A stretch of DNA of 64,000 nucleotides from the NCBI RefSeq assembly GCF_003097495.1, contig NZ_QEOP01000002.1, positions 1 to 64,000 on the forward strand, written 5' to 3'. A program made the position numbers and the translations under genes. The stretch comes from Amnibacterium flavum (GTDB lineage Bacteria > Actinomycetota > Actinomycetes > Actinomycetales > Microbacteriaceae). Below the pieces are notes generated by a model. That model was not told the DNA's origin. It saw nothing but the letters and a program-made list of their open reading frames with translations, and did no database searches. Shown piece after piece: positions 1 to 8,374 of this stretch. Position 1 is the first letter of the stretch, and the number at the start of each line of letters is the position of its first letter.

Positions 1-53
1 CGTGTGGAGCCCGGGTAGAGGCGCGTGGCCTGGTCGAACGTGACTGATGCCAT
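1..53 (-). CDS. ABC transporter ATP-binding protein, UgpC/MsmK-like (5' end only)
   Basis: Only the first 17 codons lie in the window; the gene runs off the left edge. Reading the minus strand from the ATG at 51-53 gives MASVTFDQATRLYPGST, which matches the amino terminus of actinobacterial UgpC/MsmK sugar-importer ATPases (MA-VTFD-ATR-YPG). A clear Shine-Dalgarno, AAGGAG (complement of 63-68), sits about 9 nt upstream and fixes the start. In that family the protein is a shared cytoplasmic ATPase energising carbohydrate ABC importers. Walker motifs are outside the window, so the call rests on the N-terminal signature and the ribosome-binding site. Confidence 0.72.
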   Translation of the reverse strand, partial: MASVTFDQATRLYPGST

Positions 54-118
54 GGTTCTTTTCTCCTTCACCGGCAGGTACGTGCCGGACGATCCGTAGT
101 GAAACGAGTGCGGGTAGG

Positions 119-400
119 TCAGCTGCGAGTGCGCAGCGAGAACCTGAAGGTGTCGCCGTCGATGAGTGCGTCGAGCTCCTTGTCGGTCAGCTCGGGAGCG
201 GCAGCCGGGTCGAGGAACACGCGCGATCCGTCGCGCTCGACGACCTGGTCGCCTTCGTTCGGGGCTGGTGCGATCGCGAGTCCGAGCCCCTTCGCGTCGT
301 CGGGTTTCGTTCCGATCCGCAGGCCTGCGTCGTTCTCGAGCTCGATCTGATTGACGAGGCCTTTGATGATCGTGGCGGCGTTCTCTGAGATGGTCAGCAC
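119..400 (-). CDS. HesB/IscA-fold protein lacking cysteines
   Basis: A 93-residue protein starting at GTG (398-400) after a GAAGGGAG ribosome-binding site; longer upstream readings of this frame have no such site. It has the compact layout of A-type iron-sulfur carriers (TISENAATIIKGLV at the start, a DAGLRIG strand, an FLDP-like strand). Such proteins in Microbacteriaceae are often annotated as Fe-S assembly protein HesB. The sequence contains no cysteine at all, so it cannot bind a cluster in the IscA way (normally one Cys in mid-protein and a C-terminal CxC). A structural or redox-sensing role is possible but unproven. The family assignment is moderately secure and the function is unknown. 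Confidence 0.7.
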   Translation of the reverse strand: MLTISENAATIIKGLVNQIELENDAGLRIGTKPDDAKGLGLAIAPAPNEGDQVVERDGSRVFLDPAAAPELTDKELDALIDGDTFRFSLRTRS

Positions 401-451
401 GGGCTGCTCCCTTCGTTCGGTGCATCTGATGGAAAATGAGCCATTCCCAGC

Positions 452-542
452 ATTGCACTTTTGCAATAGTTGCATCCAGACATATATAGGCGATTCGCAG
501 GTTGCAGATGGTCGTGCCACGCGACTGTTGCAAACCGGCAAC
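452..542 (+). promoter_or_regulatory. Promoter and candidate MarR operators upstream of the first marR gene
   Basis: An AT-rich island in a GC-rich region. TTGCAA (461-466) and TATATA (483-488) are 16 bp apart and make a credible sigma-70-type promoter reading right. A perfect inverted repeat, ATTGCA-N4-TGCAAT (452-467), covers the -35, and a second, GTTGC-N6-GCAAC (527-542), lies downstream. Similar TTGC/GCAA elements precede the paralogous marR gene (1614-1638). Autoregulation is inferred from this arrangement. The rest of the gap (401-451 and 543-637) shows nothing further. Confidence 0.5.
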
Positions 543-637
543 GAATCGCGGCGCGCTGGATTCGAGCGCGCCGACCCGTGCCACACTGCAACCGTGAGAC
601 TCGTTCCGACGAGTCGGTGGATACGAAGCGGAGCGAC

Positions 638-1111
638 ATGATCACTCCTCATGGAGAGCCTGACGAAGACCCTGTCGAGTCGACCCTTCGAGCGTCTCGG
701 GCGCTGCTCGGTGTCGTCGCGAGGTCCTCGATCGATGCGTTGACGCGCGTATCCGTCTCCGAGTTGCGTCTTCTGGTGCTTCTCACGAGTCGGGGGCCGT
801 CGAGTCCGAGCGAACTCGCGGCGAGGATGGGAGAGGGACCGGCCTCCGTCGACCCGTTGCTGTCCTCGCTCGCCAGTCGGGCGTTCGTGGCGTTCGTGTC
901 AGGGGCGGACCCGGCTTCGCCCTCCCTTCAGATCACCTCGCGGGGGCGAGAGATCGTCGACGAGGTCACGGAGCGACGACGCTCGGAACTCGCGACGATC
1001 CTGGCGAGACTGTCTCACGTCCAGCGACGCGAGCTGGGGGAGGCTCTGAGTGCGTTCGCCGATGCGGCCGACGAGGCATCTTCCGAGGAACTTCTGATCC
1101 TGGGTCTATAG
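638..1111 (+). CDS. MarR-family regulator, degenerate wing
   Basis: A 157-residue winged-helix protein of MarR size. The ATG at 638 is preceded by GGAG four bases upstream; longer in-frame starts would run through the promoter island. It is clearly paralogous to the convergent gene at 1106-1576: both carry an SRALLGVVARS segment near the start, an alternating helical core, and end in LGL. The first copy lacks the D-x-R wing motif usual in MarR DNA-binding domains (its wing reads SGADPASPSLQI), so DNA binding may be weakened and it might act as a partner or antagonist of the other. Its stop codon overlaps the 3' end of the paralogue. No ligand can be inferred. Confidence 0.8.
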   Translation: MITPHGEPDEDPVESTLRASRALLGVVARSSIDALTRVSVSELRLLVLLTSRGPSSPSELAARMGEGPASVDPLLSSLASRAFVAFVSGADPASPSLQITSRGREIVDEVTERRRSELATILARLSHVQRRELGEALSAFADAADEASSEELLILGL

Positions 1112-1576
1112 CCCCAGCGTCAGCAGGTCGCGCGATGGAGCTTCGCCCGCTGCTCGGGCGAAGACTCCGAGCGCCTGGGAGATGCCGCGCTGCTCGTCCG
1201 GTGAGAGCCGTCCGAGAATCTCCGCGATCTCACGGCGTCGGAGGTCGGTCACGTGCTCGACCAGCGCCCTGCCCTTCGCAGTGACCTCGATGAGAACTTC
1301 GCGCCGGCTGTCCGTGCTGTTCGTCCGGTCCACCCACCCGTGACTGACCATCCGGTCGATGGTCCTGGAGAAGGTGGACGGGTTCGAATTCATGCGGTCG
1401 GCGAGAGCCCCGATCCGGAGTCTGCCGACGGTCGACAGCACGACGAGCACTCGGAACTGCGGCAGGGTGACATCGTGGAGGACGTCGGCGATGGATCGGG
1501 CGACCACGCCGAGCAGGGCGCGGGAGGTCATCAGCGTCGCCTCGACAGCGTCGGGGTCAGCTCGGTACTCGCCCAC
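1106..1576 (-). CDS. MarR-family transcriptional regulator
   Basis: A 156-residue MarR protein. The GTG at 1574-1576 has AAGGAG five bases upstream, which decides against the longer reading to 1663. A helix-turn-helix (RIGALADRMNSNPSTFSRTI) and a wing with the canonical D-x-R (TDSRREVLIEV) are intact. It is convergent with its paralogue at 638-1111 and the two overlap by 6 nt at their 3' ends. TTGC/GCAA repeats lie just upstream (1614-1638). Possible targets are itself, the paralogue, or the neighbouring membrane-protein genes; none is proven. Confidence 0.86.
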   Translation of the reverse strand: MGEYRADPDAVEATLMTSRALLGVVARSIADVLHDVTLPQFRVLVVLSTVGRLRIGALADRMNSNPSTFSRTIDRMVSHGWVDRTNSTDSRREVLIEVTAKGRALVEHVTDLRRREIAEILGRLSPDEQRGISQALGVFARAAGEAPSRDLLTLGL

Positions 1577-1613
1577 TCCAGCTCCTTCTCGTCTGCGACA
1601 GCGGCCCACGATC

Positions 1614-1638
1614 GCAATATTTGCAAGCGTACAAGCAA
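1614..1638 (-). promoter_or_regulatory. Candidate operator of the second marR gene
   Basis: Two interleaved inverted repeats, GCAA-TAT-TTGC (1614-1624) and TTGC-N10-GCAA (1621-1638), sit about 40 bp upstream of the GTG start at 1576. They share the TTGCA core with repeats before the paralogous gene at 638, suggesting a common binding specificity. Confidence 0.4.
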
Positions 1639-1695
1639 GGAATGTGGTCGGCGCCGTGCGCAATCAGGCATCGACGCCGCTGCGGCGGGTCGAAG

Positions 1696-2190
1696 TCAGG
1701 GGAGAGCAGACCCATCACCGCGAGAGCTCTTCCCGATGACGCTCAAAGTGCCGTTCGGCTCCAACACCACTGCAGCCACGAGGCTCACGTCTCCGAATCC
1801 GCCGCTGCGCACAGCTTGCATCACCTGCGACTCGGTGACCCGGTTCTCGCGGATCGCATGCTCGAGCACTCGTCCCTCGGAGACCAGCACGGCAGGTTTC
1901 GAGGTGATGGCACCCCGGACAGCTCCCCATTTCGTCGACAGCCATGCCACCAGAAACTGCAGCCCGCCGAGAAGCGAGAGGGCAACCACTCCCTCCGCCC
2001 ACGAGACATCCGCGCTGAGGAGGATCGTTGCCAGGGTCGATCCGAGCGCGACGGTGACGACGAAGTCGAACGCATTCATATGACTCAAGGTCCGTTTGCC
2101 GCTGACTCGAAGGGCAGCGATGAGGAACGCGTAAGCAGCAGATCCGACGAGGAGCACGCGGCCCACCTCGGACCAGGTATCGAACCACAT
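1696..2190 (-). CDS. DUF421 (YetF-like) membrane protein
   Basis: A 164-residue protein with three hydrophobic helices in the first ~90 residues, followed by a small soluble domain. The segment VSGKRTLSHMNAFDFVV between helices 1 and 2, followed by TVALGSTLATI, is the DUF421 hallmark (GKR...FDFV...LGS). The soluble part (KPAVLVSEGRVL..., then ESQVMQAVRSGGFGDVSLV) matches the YetF-type C-terminal domain. An AAGGGG ribosome-binding site precedes the ATG. Members sit in the cytoplasmic membrane of many bacteria; the function is unsettled, with spore-associated roles in bacilli. It is co-oriented with the BrkB-like gene upstream and the marR gene downstream. Confidence 0.88.
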   Translation of the reverse strand: MWFDTWSEVGRVLLVGSAAYAFLIAALRVSGKRTLSHMNAFDFVVTVALGSTLATILLSADVSWAEGVVALSLLGGLQFLVAWLSTKWGAVRGAITSKPAVLVSEGRVLEHAIRENRVTESQVMQAVRSGGFGDVSLVAAVVLEPNGTLSVIGKSSRGDGSALP

Positions 2191-2293
2191 GGTTTGCCCC
2201 TTGCTGATCGTCGCGGGTCCGGACGGATGAGAATGGCCGCTCGCGATTCCCCGACTCTATGCGCAGAGCCTGACCCTCGAAGAGGCGCTTCCG

Positions 2294-3400
2294 TCAGAGG
2301 CGTCGTTTCAGTCGATGCCAGGCATCGAGGAGTTTGCGTCGTGTTCTCGGAACGAGAGTGTCGCTCCGATCCGGTATCTCCTCGCCGTTCCGCAGAAGCG
2401 TGCCGTTTCGTACGTCCACAGCTGCCGTACGACTCGACGTGTCACTCGCCGTCGTGTCGCGAGCCGGGAGCAGGAGACGAGATTCGGAGCGCATGCCCGC
2501 CTGGAGCTGCCGACCGCGCTCGAGCTCCGTGTTGAACTCGGCGCCGAGCAGCAGGGCGAGATTGATCAGGAAGATCCAGATCAGGAAGACGATGACACCC
2601 CCGAGAGCGCCGAACGTCTGGTTGTAGCTGGCGAAGTTGGCGACGTAGAAGGCGAAACCGGCCGATGCTCCACCGAGCAGGAGCAGCGCGACGAGGGCGC
2701 CGAGGCTGAGCCACCGGAATCGAGGCTGCCGGACGTTGGGCGTCGCGGCGTAGAGGAGGGCGATGATCAGAAGTGCAGCGGCGGCCAGGACAGGCCACTT
2801 GACGACGTCCCAGACCGCGAGCGGTGTGCCCTCGATACCCATCAGCCGACCGAGCGTGCGCGCGACCGGTCCCGACAGGGTGACTATCGCGGCGATCACC
2901 AGCACCAGACCGGCGATGATGACCGTCAGGAGAAGCTGGAGGGGTTTGCGCTTCCAATACGGTCGCCCCTCGTCCACCTCGTAGATCCGGTTCATCGCTC
3001 GGCTGAACGCGCTCACGTACCCCGAAGCCGACCACAGTCCCGTCAGGACCCCGATGGCGAGTGCGAGGCTCGCACTCGACGTGGTAGCGATGTCGTCCAA
3101 CGGCTGCCTCAGCACCTCAACGACGGGTCCCGGGGCAACCTCGTCGAGAAGAGAGAGAAGGCGGTTCACGATCGCCTCCCCATCGGCGATGACTCCGAGG
3201 AGGGATACGATTGCGAGTGCCGCGGGGAAGATCGACAGTACCGCGAAGAACGTCAGCGCTCCGGCTGCATCGAGGGCACCATTCCGTACGAAGCCGTGCA
3301 GGCTGCGCCGGGCCAGGTATTTCCAGGTCCGGCCTTGTATCTGCGTCGGCCACGACGCCTTCGTGGGGTCGTCGGGTTCGAGCTGCGGTTCTTCGGGCAC
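2294..3400 (-). CDS. YihY/virulence factor BrkB family membrane protein
   Basis: A 368-residue protein with about six transmembrane helices. Diagnostic features are the ALTFFAVLSIFPAALAIVSLLGV first helix, the LWSASGYVSAFSRAMNRIYEVDE segment and the late NLALLLGAEFNTELER motif. The GTG at 3398-3400 is chosen because GGAGG lies 10 nt upstream; a TTG at 3460 would add about 20 uncharacteristic residues. The C-terminal ~75 residues are soluble and rich in Arg and Thr. The family was once called ribonuclease BN in error; its transport function is unknown. It is divergent from the DUF2254 gene at 3531. Confidence 0.9.
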   Translation of the reverse strand: MPEEPQLEPDDPTKASWPTQIQGRTWKYLARRSLHGFVRNGALDAAGALTFFAVLSIFPAALAIVSLLGVIADGEAIVNRLLSLLDEVAPGPVVEVLRQPLDDIATTSSASLALAIGVLTGLWSASGYVSAFSRAMNRIYEVDEGRPYWKRKPLQLLLTVIIAGLVLVIAAIVTLSGPVARTLGRLMGIEGTPLAVWDVVKWPVLAAAALLIIALLYAATPNVRQPRFRWLSLGALVALLLLGGASAGFAFYVANFASYNQTFGALGGVIVFLIWIFLINLALLLGAEFNTELERGRQLQAGMRSESRLLLPARDTTASDTSSRTAAVDVRNGTLLRNGEEIPDRSDTLVPRTRRKLLDAWHRLKRRL

Positions 3401-3530
3401 CTTCGAATCGCCTCCGGGTACGAAGAATTGAGCGGACCGTTCACTGCGATGCGTGCACAACGACGATAGTTCCCGTCGAGGCGCTCCGCCTCCGAGTGGG
3501 TGGCGTCGGTCCGAACCGAGAGGCGTGAAC

Positions 3531-4877
3531 GTGCGAGCGACGATGACGAAGAGCCGAGGCTGGATCGCGCGGGTATCCGAGTCGATCGAGTCCAGGTTGT
3601 GGCCGCTTCCCGTGGCGTCGATCGTGGTGGCAGTGCTTCTGGGGATCTACGTCCCGCGCCTCGATCTCGCGATCGATGAGGTGCTCCCTCCAGGAGTCGA
3701 TTCGATCGTCTTCAACGGGGGAGCGGAGACGGCGCGATCCGTACTGTCCTCCATCGCGGGATCGCTCATCACAGCTACCTCCCTGACGTTCTCGCTCACT
3801 GTCGTTGCCCTTCAACTCGCAAGCAGCCAGGCGTCGCCGCGAGTCCTCCGCCTGTTCTCGCGGGACAGACAGGTTCACGCGACTCTCGCGGTGTTCCTCG
3901 GCACCTTCGCCTATGCCATCACCGTTCTGCGCTCCGTACGCGACTCGACCGACGAGATCCCCGAGTTCGCACCCCGAATCGCCGTGACAGGCGGGTTCGT
4001 GCTCACCCTGGTGAGCGTCGTGGTGCTCGTCTTCTTCCTTGCGCACCTCGCAGCTCAGCTGCGGGTCGAGACCATCATGAAGGAGATCCATGCCGAGACC
4101 GACCGCACGATAGATCTCGTCGGCGACGGCAATGCCGCAGCGAACGCCTACTCGCACCCGATCGAGGTACCCGCCTCGAAGCACGTCGTGACTGCCGAGT
4201 CATCGGGATTCCTGACGAGTTGCGATCGCGGCGGACTGGTGAAGCTCGCGTCGTCGCATGGGATCGTGATCGAGGAGACGAAACGCGTCGGCGAGAGCGT
4301 CGTCGCGGGCGCACCGCAGGCCTACTGGTGGCCACGCGATGGGCGACGCCCGACTGATCCCGCGGAGATCGCGCGAGAGATACGAAAAGCCTTCGTCGTC
4401 GGCTACGAGAGAACCGCGGCGCAGGATATCGACTACGGCCTTCAGCAGATCCTGGACATCGGCGTCCGTGCCCTCTCGGCGGGCATCAACGATCCGACCA
4501 CGGCCGTCAACGCTTTGGGACACCTCAGTGCCCTGGTGTCGCGAGCAGTCGAAGTGCCTCAGCTGCCCGCCGGCCTCGCCGACGGCGATGACGAGCTCGC
4601 GGTGGTGACGATCGATCGACCTCCCGCCAGGATCGTGGAGGAATCGCTGACTCCCATGCGGCATTACGGCGGAAGCAGCCCCGCGGTCGTCGTCCGATTT
4701 CTCCAGCTCATCTCCGACCTGCACTACACCTGCCCGGGGGCGGCGATCAGCGGCGCACTGATCCAACAGCTGATCGCGCTGGAGACGCAGCTTCGCGGCG
4801 ATAGCACCGATCCCGCTCTCATGGCTGTGCTCATCGAACAAACGGCACGACTGAGAGATCGAATCGAGCAGAGCTAG
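3531..4877 (+). CDS. DUF2254 family membrane protein
   Basis: About 448 residues. Four hydrophobic segments lie in the first ~180 residues (PVASIVVAVLLGIYV; SIAGSLITATSLTFSLTVVAL; TLAVFLGTFAYAITVL; FVLTLVSVVVLVFFLAHLA). These are followed by a large cytoplasmic region with the ALSAGINDPTTAVNALGHL motif that typifies DUF2254. The start is uncertain: GTG at 3525, GTG at 3531 (GAGAGG about 7 nt upstream, preferred) and ATG at 3543 are all in frame. The function is unknown. A short GTG-started frame immediately downstream (from 4890) runs into the 3' end of the next gene and is not called. Confidence 0.86.
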   Translation: MRATMTKSRGWIARVSESIESRLWPLPVASIVVAVLLGIYVPRLDLAIDEVLPPGVDSIVFNGGAETARSVLSSIAGSLITATSLTFSLTVVALQLASSQASPRVLRLFSRDRQVHATLAVFLGTFAYAITVLRSVRDSTDEIPEFAPRIAVTGGFVLTLVSVVVLVFFLAHLAAQLRVETIMKEIHAETDRTIDLVGDGNAAANAYSHPIEVPASKHVVTAESSGFLTSCDRGGLVKLASSHGIVIEETKRVGESVVAGAPQAYWWPRDGRRPTDPAEIAREIRKAFVVGYERTAAQDIDYGLQQILDIGVRALSAGINDPTTAVNALGHLSALVSRAVEVPQLPAGLADGDDELAVVTIDRPPARIVEESLTPMRHYGGSSPAVVVRFLQLISDLHYTCPGAAISGALIQQLIALETQLRGDSTDPALMAVLIEQTARLRDRIEQS

Positions 4878-5027
4878 GGGAGGACGAGGTGCCCGACGCC
4901 TCGAAGCGCCCCAAGCCGTTCCCTACCGCTCGACGTTTGCATTCTCGGCCGCTCCTGAGGCTGGTGCCGGTCGTCTGGCTTCGGGCTGGAGACGGAACTT
5001 CCGACAGCCCGTGGTGGCCGAGTGGGC

Positions 5028-5864
5028 TCAGCGCGCCAGGAACTGGATCAGGACCCGGTTCCACTCGTGCGAGTGACTCACGTTGACACCGTGGGGCCCT
5101 CCGGCCACGAGGTAGAGCTCGCTGTTCGGGATCGCCGCGTGCGTGCGAGCACCCGAGCCCTCGAACGGAACCGTCGCGTCGCTGTCGCCGTGGAGCACGA
5201 GCGTCGGCACCGTGACCTTCTCGAGGTCCTCTCGGAAGTCGGTCGACCCGAAGCTCGTCATGGTCGCGAGCGCGGCCTCCTTGCTGGCCAGCTCGGTGAG
5301 CGCGAGGGCCTCCTGACGCTGCTCCTCGGTCACGACGACCTTGTCGTCCGCCGAGAAGAACTGCGTCACGAAGTCGTCGAAGAACTTCTCGCGGTTGGCG
5401 GTCAATCCCGCCGCCATCTGGGCGGCCTGACCCGCTGACAGCGGGCCATCGGGGTTGCCCGGTGTGGTCAGCAGGTACGGCGGGACCGCCGAGGCGAAGA
5501 CGACGCTGTGGATGAGCTCCGATCCGTGCTTCGCGAGGTAGCGTGCGACCTCGCCGCCGCCCATCGAGAAGCCGACCAGAGTCACGTCGGTGAGCGCGAG
5601 CCCGTCGATCACTGCTGCGAGGTCGTCGGCGAGTGTGTCGTAGCCGTACCCGGTGAGCGGCTTGTCGCTGCGCCCGAATCCGCGGCGGTCGTAGGTGATC
5701 GCCCGGTAGCCCGCCGTCACGAGGGCGGGGACCGCGTCCTTGAACGCTTCTCCCGAGAGGGGCCAGCCGTGGATCAGGACGACCGGTCGACCCGAGCCGC
5801 CGGTGTCGTCGACGTGGAGGTTGGTGTCCTTGAAGAGCCCGTGGTGGGCGGTGATCTCAGTCAT
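5028..5864 (-). CDS. Alpha/beta hydrolase, non-heme chloroperoxidase-like
   Basis: 278 residues, the usual size for the non-heme haloperoxidase/esterase branch of the alpha/beta hydrolases. It shows the oxyanion HGWPLSG motif near residue 32, YDRRGFGRSDKP, the nucleophile elbow GFSMGG, an acid loop (LHGDSDATVPFE) and a C-terminal GGPHGVNVSH carrying the catalytic His. It is cytoplasmic, with no signal peptide. Proteins of this group hydrolyse small esters and can show perhydrolase activity in vitro; the physiological substrate is not evident. It stands alone, divergent from the HNH gene. Confidence 0.9.
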   Translation of the reverse strand: MTEITAHHGLFKDTNLHVDDTGGSGRPVVLIHGWPLSGEAFKDAVPALVTAGYRAITYDRRGFGRSDKPLTGYGYDTLADDLAAVIDGLALTDVTLVGFSMGGGEVARYLAKHGSELIHSVVFASAVPPYLLTTPGNPDGPLSAGQAAQMAAGLTANREKFFDDFVTQFFSADDKVVVTEEQRQEALALTELASKEAALATMTSFGSTDFREDLEKVTVPTLVLHGDSDATVPFEGSGARTHAAIPNSELYLVAGGPHGVNVSHSHEWNRVLIQFLAR

Positions 5865-6045
5865 CGGTCGATGACTCCTTCCGTGGGCATCGATGCCCGT
5901 CGCTTGTCCATTCGGTACGGGGGAACCTACGGATTGCGGCTGACCGGTCAGTGCGGAACGCCTGGGTGCGAAGGGTGAGCGAGCAGTGAGATCGTCGGCC
6001 TGTCACGGGGCATGCGATGTCGGAGGTACCTGGTTTCCTGGGGTC

Positions 6046-7449
6046 ATGGACGAGGAGTTCGAGCAGGAGAGCGAGGGACTGATCGCCTCCGACGACTCGG
6101 CTCCCGAGCCCGTCCCCGGTGTCGACGAGCCCGGCCCGTTCCCGATGATGCGCCAGCTGGCGCGCATGCTCGAAGACAACGAGCGCTCGACGGCCGGGTT
6201 CGCAGCCAATCGTCTGCGACTCGTCGACGCGATGCGCGGGCAGTGGGAGGCCGGCATGGGCGGGTCGATCACCGATCCCGGCGATTTGCAGAGCCGTGCC
6301 CTCCGCGCCGAGGTGGCCGCGGTTCTGGGCATCGCCGAGCGCACCGCCGAATCGCTGCTCGGGGTCGCCCGCATCCTCGTCCACGACCTGCCGTCCACCC
6401 TTCGCCGCCTGTCAGCCGGCCGCTTCTCCGAACGGCACGCCCGGATCCTCGCCGACAACATCGGCGGACTCGCTCCCGATCAGGTCGAGGAACTCGAGCG
6501 ACGCGCTCTCCCGCACGCCGAGCGGCTCACGGCCGTGAAGTTCGATCGCAAGGTCCGGGTGCTCCGCGAGATGATCAGCCCCAGCGACATGACCGAACGT
6601 CACCGCAAGGCCATCCTCGACGCCGACGTCAGAGTCGAACCCGCCCGCGATGGAATGGCCTACATCAGCGGGTACGTTCCCGCCCCCGAGGCCTACGCGA
6701 TCGACGACTACCTCGACCAGGTCGCCGGCAGTCTCAAGGTCGAAGGCGAGACCCGCACCCATCGCCAGCTGCGCGCGGCGGTCTTCATCGACATGCTGCT
6801 CGACGACGGAGCAGGGCTCCCTCCCGCTGAGGGCGAGACCGAGCTGCGGTCATCGGCCAAGCGGGTCCGGGGCGTCGTGCCTCATGTGAACGTGACGGTG
6901 CCCGCACTCACCGCGGCGGGACTCGATGGCGGCGTCGCGACCCTCGACGGCTACGGTCCGATAGATCCCGAGACGGCCCGCCGTCTGGTCGGCGCCTCAT
7001 CGGGCTTCTACCGGGTGCTCACCCACCCCGAGACGGGTGTGACGCTCTCATTCGGACGCGACAAGTACGTCGTCCCCGCCGAACTCCGTCGCTACCTTCA
7101 GCAGCGCGACGGCACCTGCCGGTTCGTGGGATGCAACCGGGCCGCCAGGAAATGCGACATCGATCACACGGTCGACTGGCAGTGGCTCGGCTGCACCGAC
7201 GCCTGCAATCTCTCGCACCTCTGTCCGGGGCATCACCGCCTGAAACACGGCACCGCCTGGAATGTCGCGGGTGACGCCGGCGGCAGCGGAACCCTGACCT
7301 GGACCTCCCCGCTCGGCTTCCGGTACGTCACCGAACCCCAGAACGGCCCGCCGGGGTCCGTGCCTGTGTCGTCGGGCGAGCCGGCGACGAGAGTCGGATC
7401 AGGTGCCGTGGCGCAGACGGAGTGGCTGTCCGACGACCCACCGTTCTGA
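6046..7449 (+). CDS. DUF222 domain protein with C-terminal HNH endonuclease motif
   Basis: 467 residues from the ATG at 6046, preferred over the upstream start at 5986 because the added residues do not resemble the family. The N-terminal two-thirds is the helical DUF222 region (RLRLVDAMRGQWEAG, then LGIAERTAESLLGVARIL). The C-terminus carries the HNH fold: RDGTCRFVGCNRAARKCDIDHT, then N-LSHLCPGHHRLKH. The paired Cys, the DIDHT His and the final HH suggest an intact metal site. These proteins are multicopy in Actinobacteria (including the mycobacterial 13E12 family), and their targets are unknown. I see no clear ribosome-binding site at this start. Confidence 0.9.
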   Translation: MDEEFEQESEGLIASDDSAPEPVPGVDEPGPFPMMRQLARMLEDNERSTAGFAANRLRLVDAMRGQWEAGMGGSITDPGDLQSRALRAEVAAVLGIAERTAESLLGVARILVHDLPSTLRRLSAGRFSERHARILADNIGGLAPDQVEELERRALPHAERLTAVKFDRKVRVLREMISPSDMTERHRKAILDADVRVEPARDGMAYISGYVPAPEAYAIDDYLDQVAGSLKVEGETRTHRQLRAAVFIDMLLDDGAGLPPAEGETELRSSAKRVRGVVPHVNVTVPALTAAGLDGGVATLDGYGPIDPETARRLVGASSGFYRVLTHPETGVTLSFGRDKYVVPAELRRYLQQRDGTCRFVGCNRAARKCDIDHTVDWQWLGCTDACNLSHLCPGHHRLKHGTAWNVAGDAGGSGTLTWTSPLGFRYVTEPQNGPPGSVPVSSGEPATRVGSGAVAQTEWLSDDPPF

Positions 7450-7483
7450 CCGCCATCGAGGCGTGCCCGTCGAGGGCGCTTGG

Positions 7484-8272
7484 TCAGACAGGTGTGCTGA
7501 GGAACTCCATTGCACGTTCGCGGAACGCCCGCGCGGTCGGGGCGTTGAAGTGATTGCGTCCCGGGATCGAGAAGAACTCGCCTCGAGGGGTCGCCTCCGC
7601 GAGCGCCTTCGACGCCTCGAGGATCTTGTCGTCGCTTCCCGTCGCGAACAGGAGCGGTTGGCGCGGCGCGTTGTCCGGGTCGGGCTGAGGACTTCCGCGC
7701 ATTCCCTCGACGAGCGCCACCAGGGCCGACAGATCGTTCCCGTCGAACCCACTCGCCATCGTCAGGTACGCGGCGGTCAGCCGATCCTCGACGGGTCTGC
7801 CGTCGGCGATGAAGCTCTTCGCCTCGTCGACCCGGAACCGGGTGAGGGGGTCGCCGTCGGGGATGCCGCCGAAAACACCGCGCACCACCAGATGCGGCAG
7901 ATCGATCGCGGCATGCCAGCCCACCCGTGCACCCAGTGAATAGCCCACGTAGGTGACCTCGTCGAGGAGGTAGGTGTCGAGCACCGCCTGCACGTCGTCG
8001 ACCAGAGCGCCCATCGTGTACGCGGCCGGATCGTGCGGCTTGTCGCTGTTGCCGTGGCCGCGCTGATCGAAGGAGATCACGCGGTATCCCGCCCGACCGA
8101 GCTCGCGGACCCAGCCCGTCACGACCCAGTTGCTGTACGCGTTCGAGGCGAAACCGTGCACGGCGAGGACGACGGGGAGATCGCTCGAACCGCCGTGGTC
8201 GTAGGTCGCGATCCGCAGCCCGTCGGAGGTCATGACACCGACAGCGGGCGGACGCGGGGGCAAGGGGAGCAT
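7484..8272 (-). CDS. Alpha/beta hydrolase
   Basis: 262 residues with an alpha/beta hydrolase core: AVHGFASNAYSNW (oxyanion region), SFDQRGHGNSDKP, nucleophile elbow GYSLGA, and a C-terminal GRNHF providing the likely catalytic His. It has no signal peptide or membrane segment. It is convergent with the HNH gene and divergent from glmU. A TACGGT box (complement of 8281-8286) lies 8 nt upstream of the ATG without a Shine-Dalgarno sequence, so the mRNA may be leaderless. The substrate is unknown. Confidence 0.9.
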   Translation of the reverse strand: MLPLPPRPPAVGVMTSDGLRIATYDHGGSSDLPVVLAVHGFASNAYSNWVVTGWVRELGRAGYRVISFDQRGHGNSDKPHDPAAYTMGALVDDVQAVLDTYLLDEVTYVGYSLGARVGWHAAIDLPHLVVRGVFGGIPDGDPLTRFRVDEAKSFIADGRPVEDRLTAAYLTMASGFDGNDLSALVALVEGMRGSPQPDPDNAPRQPLLFATGSDDKILEASKALAEATPRGEFFSIPGRNHFNAPTARAFRERAMEFLSTPV

Positions 8273-8280
8273 CAGACCGA

Positions 8281-8324
8281 ACCGTACCGCACGCGGAGCC
8301 GGTCGGCACGGCGGTCGCTACGCT
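8281..8324. promoter_or_regulatory. Divergent -10 elements for the hydrolase and glmU
   Basis: The complement of 8281-8286 reads TACGGT, 8 nt from the ATG of the leftward hydrolase. On the plus strand TACGCT (8319-8324) is a candidate -10 for glmU, giving a leader of about 45 nt with an AGGGAGC ribosome-binding site. No convincing -35 is visible for either. Confidence 0.35.
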
Positions 8325-8374
8325 ATCCGGGGGCGTCGCGACGGCGCACCGCCACACGAAACAGGGAGCAGCGC

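Noticed and set aside
1101-1118. CTGGGTCTATAGCCCCAG palindrome as a bidirectional terminator
   Set aside because: It mostly arises because both MarR proteins end in the same codons and overlap; it has no loop or T-tract.
4890-5086. Short GTG-started frame after the DUF2254 gene with GGGAGG upstream
   Set aside because: It runs into the 3' end of the convergent hydrolase gene, has no recognisable family and low-complexity Arg/Ser content.
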